Of a DNA stretch of 6,420 bases, positions 5,400 to 6,420 are shown piece after piece. Position 1 is the first letter of the stretch, and each line of letters opens with the position of its first letter. Location: assembly GCA_003482455.1 (NCBI GenBank), contig DMYW01000015.1, positions 179,010 through 185,429 of the forward strand, in the 5' to 3' direction. Under the pieces are notes generated by a model that was not told the DNA's origin, made no database searches, and was given only the letters and a program-made list of their open reading frames with translations. Origin of the DNA: Rheinheimera sp. GTDB taxonomy: Bacteria > Pseudomonadota > Gammaproteobacteria > Enterobacterales > Alteromonadaceae. A program made the position numbers and the translations under genes.

Positions 5400-5735
5400 A
5401 TTTCCCTGCCTTGCGCACTCCCAACGCCCTCCGTTTTAGAACCTTGATCCATCGCTATTAGCGGCCTTCGATGGCGTCTTTGAGCTATTTTCCGTCCCGA
5501 AACAACAGCTTAATCAATTAAGACTTCATCGCACCCTTGACACTACAATGGCACTGCGAAAGGATGTAGCCAAGGCCACTAAACTGCCAAAGAGCAGTCC
5601 TCACACTAGGCCACTATGAACATCTCAAGATACGACGTCGCGAAACGTCGACTGCAACCTTTGTCCTCTGCCGGCGATGCATCCTTGCATACCGCTTCAA
5701 TAAAAATAATTACATCAATAGGATAAGGGTAACTC
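5400..5735. other. Gene-free region with several small inverted repeats
   Basis: No gene with a ribosome-binding site or recognisable product was found here. It contains four dyads: CCATCG/CGATGG (5449-5454, 5469-5474), ACTGC/GCAGT (5583-5587, 5594-5598), CGACGT/ACGTCG (5633-5638, 5645-5650) and ATGCA/TGCAT (5677-5681, 5686-5690). The 9-mer AGGCCACTA is repeated at 5573-5581 and 5608-5616, flanking the second dyad. A TTGACA at 5537-5542 could be a -35, but the -10 at 17 bp is poor (AAGGAT, 5560-5565). No known riboswitch or RNA family was recognised. It probably holds the promoter and leader of the downstream sensor gene. Confidence 0.5.
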
Positions 5736-6420
5736 ATGACGTCATCATGGTCATTAAGGCGCAAGATCAGCGCCAGCGTTGCTATTGCTTTGTTACTGAT
5801 CGGCTGCGCCGTATCATATCTGTCATACCGCGCCAGCATGCAAGCGATGGAACAAGACGTGCGGGCACAAGTCCAAGGCATCAGCACCAGCTTTGGTAAA
5901 TATGTCAGCGATTGGTTTGCGGCCAAAGGCAAGACGCTAGAAGCGTTTCCTGCCAATGCCGACACGGCGAATTTGTTGGCACATCTGACACAACTAAAAA
6001 TCTCCGCCAATGTCGACAATAGCTTTTTAGCCTTTGCCGACGGCCGTTTAGAAAACGCCAACCAATTAAAAATGGCGCCAGGCAATGACGATCCACGTGT
6101 CTGGGGTTGGTACATCCACGCTAACGAAAAACCGGGCCAGACTTATATTGCCGACCCGTCGGTGGCATCGGCCACCGGTAAAAACGTGGTGTCATTGGGC
6201 CGCACAGTGCAAACAAGCGACGGTCGCACTGTCGCTGTGTTGGGACTGGACGTAGTGATCGATGACATCGTCAGCCAATTGAAACAAATCCGCTTGCCAG
6301 GTGATGGTTATATGCTGCTCAGTCGCGGCGATAACATCTTCGCCCATGCTGACCAACAGCTGTTGAACAAACCGCTGAGTGCACTCGCCAAAGGGTTGTC
6401 GGCTGATAGCGCCAGTCGCC
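5736..6420 (+). CDS. dCache-domain membrane sensor, 5' part (probable methyl-accepting chemotaxis protein)
   Basis: The frame is open from the ATG at 5736 to the window edge: 228 complete codons and no stop. AAGGG at 5725-5729 lies 6 nt upstream. After a short basic cytoplasmic start (RRK at 8-10), one membrane segment (about 12-30, ISASVAIALLLIGCAVSYLS) leads into a periplasmic helix (YRASMQAMEQDVRAQVQGIS) and a dCache_1-type domain. That domain shows DPRVWGWY at 119-126, YIADPSVASATGKNVVSLGRTV at 137-158 and DGRTVAVLGLDVVIDDI at 162-178, followed by the second, membrane-proximal Cache lobe (GDGYMLLSRGDNIFAHAD at 189-206). This architecture is typical of chemoreceptors, but diguanylate cyclases and histidine kinases share it. 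The output domain lies beyond the window. Where amino-acid-binding dCache proteins usually have R-x-W-Y, this one has W-G-W-Y, so its ligand may differ. Confidence 0.82.
   Translation, partial: MTSSWSLRRKISASVAIALLLIGCAVSYLSYRASMQAMEQDVRAQVQGISTSFGKYVSDWFAAKGKTLEAFPANADTANLLAHLTQLKISANVDNSFLAFADGRLENANQLKMAPGNDDPRVWGWYIHANEKPGQTYIADPSVASATGKNVVSLGRTVQTSDGRTVAVLGLDVVIDDIVSQLKQIRLPGDGYMLLSRGDNIFAHADQQLLNKPLSALAKGLSADSASR

Noticed and set aside
2826..5448. Octamer ACCTTGAT found three times (2826, 5394, 5441) as a dispersed repeat family
   Set aside because: The three copies sit in unrelated contexts (FNR palindrome, terminator arm, spacer) and share no longer flanks.
5549..5620. 23-codon basic ORF (MALRKDVAK...) in the gap before the sensor gene
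   Set aside because: No ribosome-binding site and no similarity known to me; likely chance.
5701..5726. Sigma-28 type flagellar promoter (TAAA...GGATAA) for the sensor gene
   Set aside because: The spacer is 14 nt and the -10 overlaps the ribosome-binding site, leaving no leader.
5400..5735. c-di-GMP (GEMM) or other known riboswitch
   Set aside because: Conserved core strings of the class are missing in order; only short generic hairpins are present.
5606..6115. Minus-strand 169-codon ORF over the sensor gene
   Set aside because: It is the antisense shadow of the dCache frame, which has a ribosome-binding site, a membrane segment and domain motifs.

Overview
The window reads as ordinary chromosomal DNA of a Gammaproteobacterium. 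It holds a YegQ/TrhP-type tRNA hydroxylase, an Allochromatium/YfhL-type ferredoxin, a periplasmic DUF4189 protein, a small OmpA-type barrel and a dCache sensor, all with good Shine-Dalgarno sites. The genus cannot be fixed from the sequence alone. There is no insertion sequence, CRISPR array, tRNA or rRNA.

Layout. Bases 1-87 are a gene-free edge with one 8-bp inverted repeat. Two genes follow on the minus strand: a nitroreductase (88-723) and, upstream of it, an exported metallo-beta-lactamase-fold hydrolase (870-2222). Between them lies a mirrored pair of TetR-type operator boxes with a TATAAT sequence in the gap, so the nitroreductase probably has its own repressed promoter. The plus strand then carries a secreted cysteine-rich DUF4189 protein (2443-2799), the trhP-ferredoxin pair (2925-4567), a signal-peptide-bearing 8-strand outer-membrane barrel (4731-5363) and the 5' part of a dCache sensor gene that runs off the window (5736-6420+). 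This last gene has no stop codon inside the window.

The most interesting part is 2800-4567. TrhP makes 5-hydroxyuridine at the wobble position of tRNA without O2, using prephenate. Here its stop codon overlaps the start of a 2[4Fe-4S] ferredoxin gene (TAATG), which suggests that the ferredoxin is its redox partner. Upstream lies a perfect FNR/Anr box (TTGAT-N4-ATCAA) inside a 22-bp palindrome. After it comes a textbook intrinsic terminator whose T-run ends only 7 nt before the trhP ribosome-binding site. Either the trhP promoter is nested in that terminator, which would put the FNR box exactly at a class I position, or the terminator is an attenuator. Both readings are inferences and both can be tested.

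The remaining genes look functionally independent: redox detoxification, an exported hydrolase, envelope proteins and a signal-sensing membrane protein. The 372-nt gap before the sensor gene contains a terminator and several small hairpins but no gene that can be supported.
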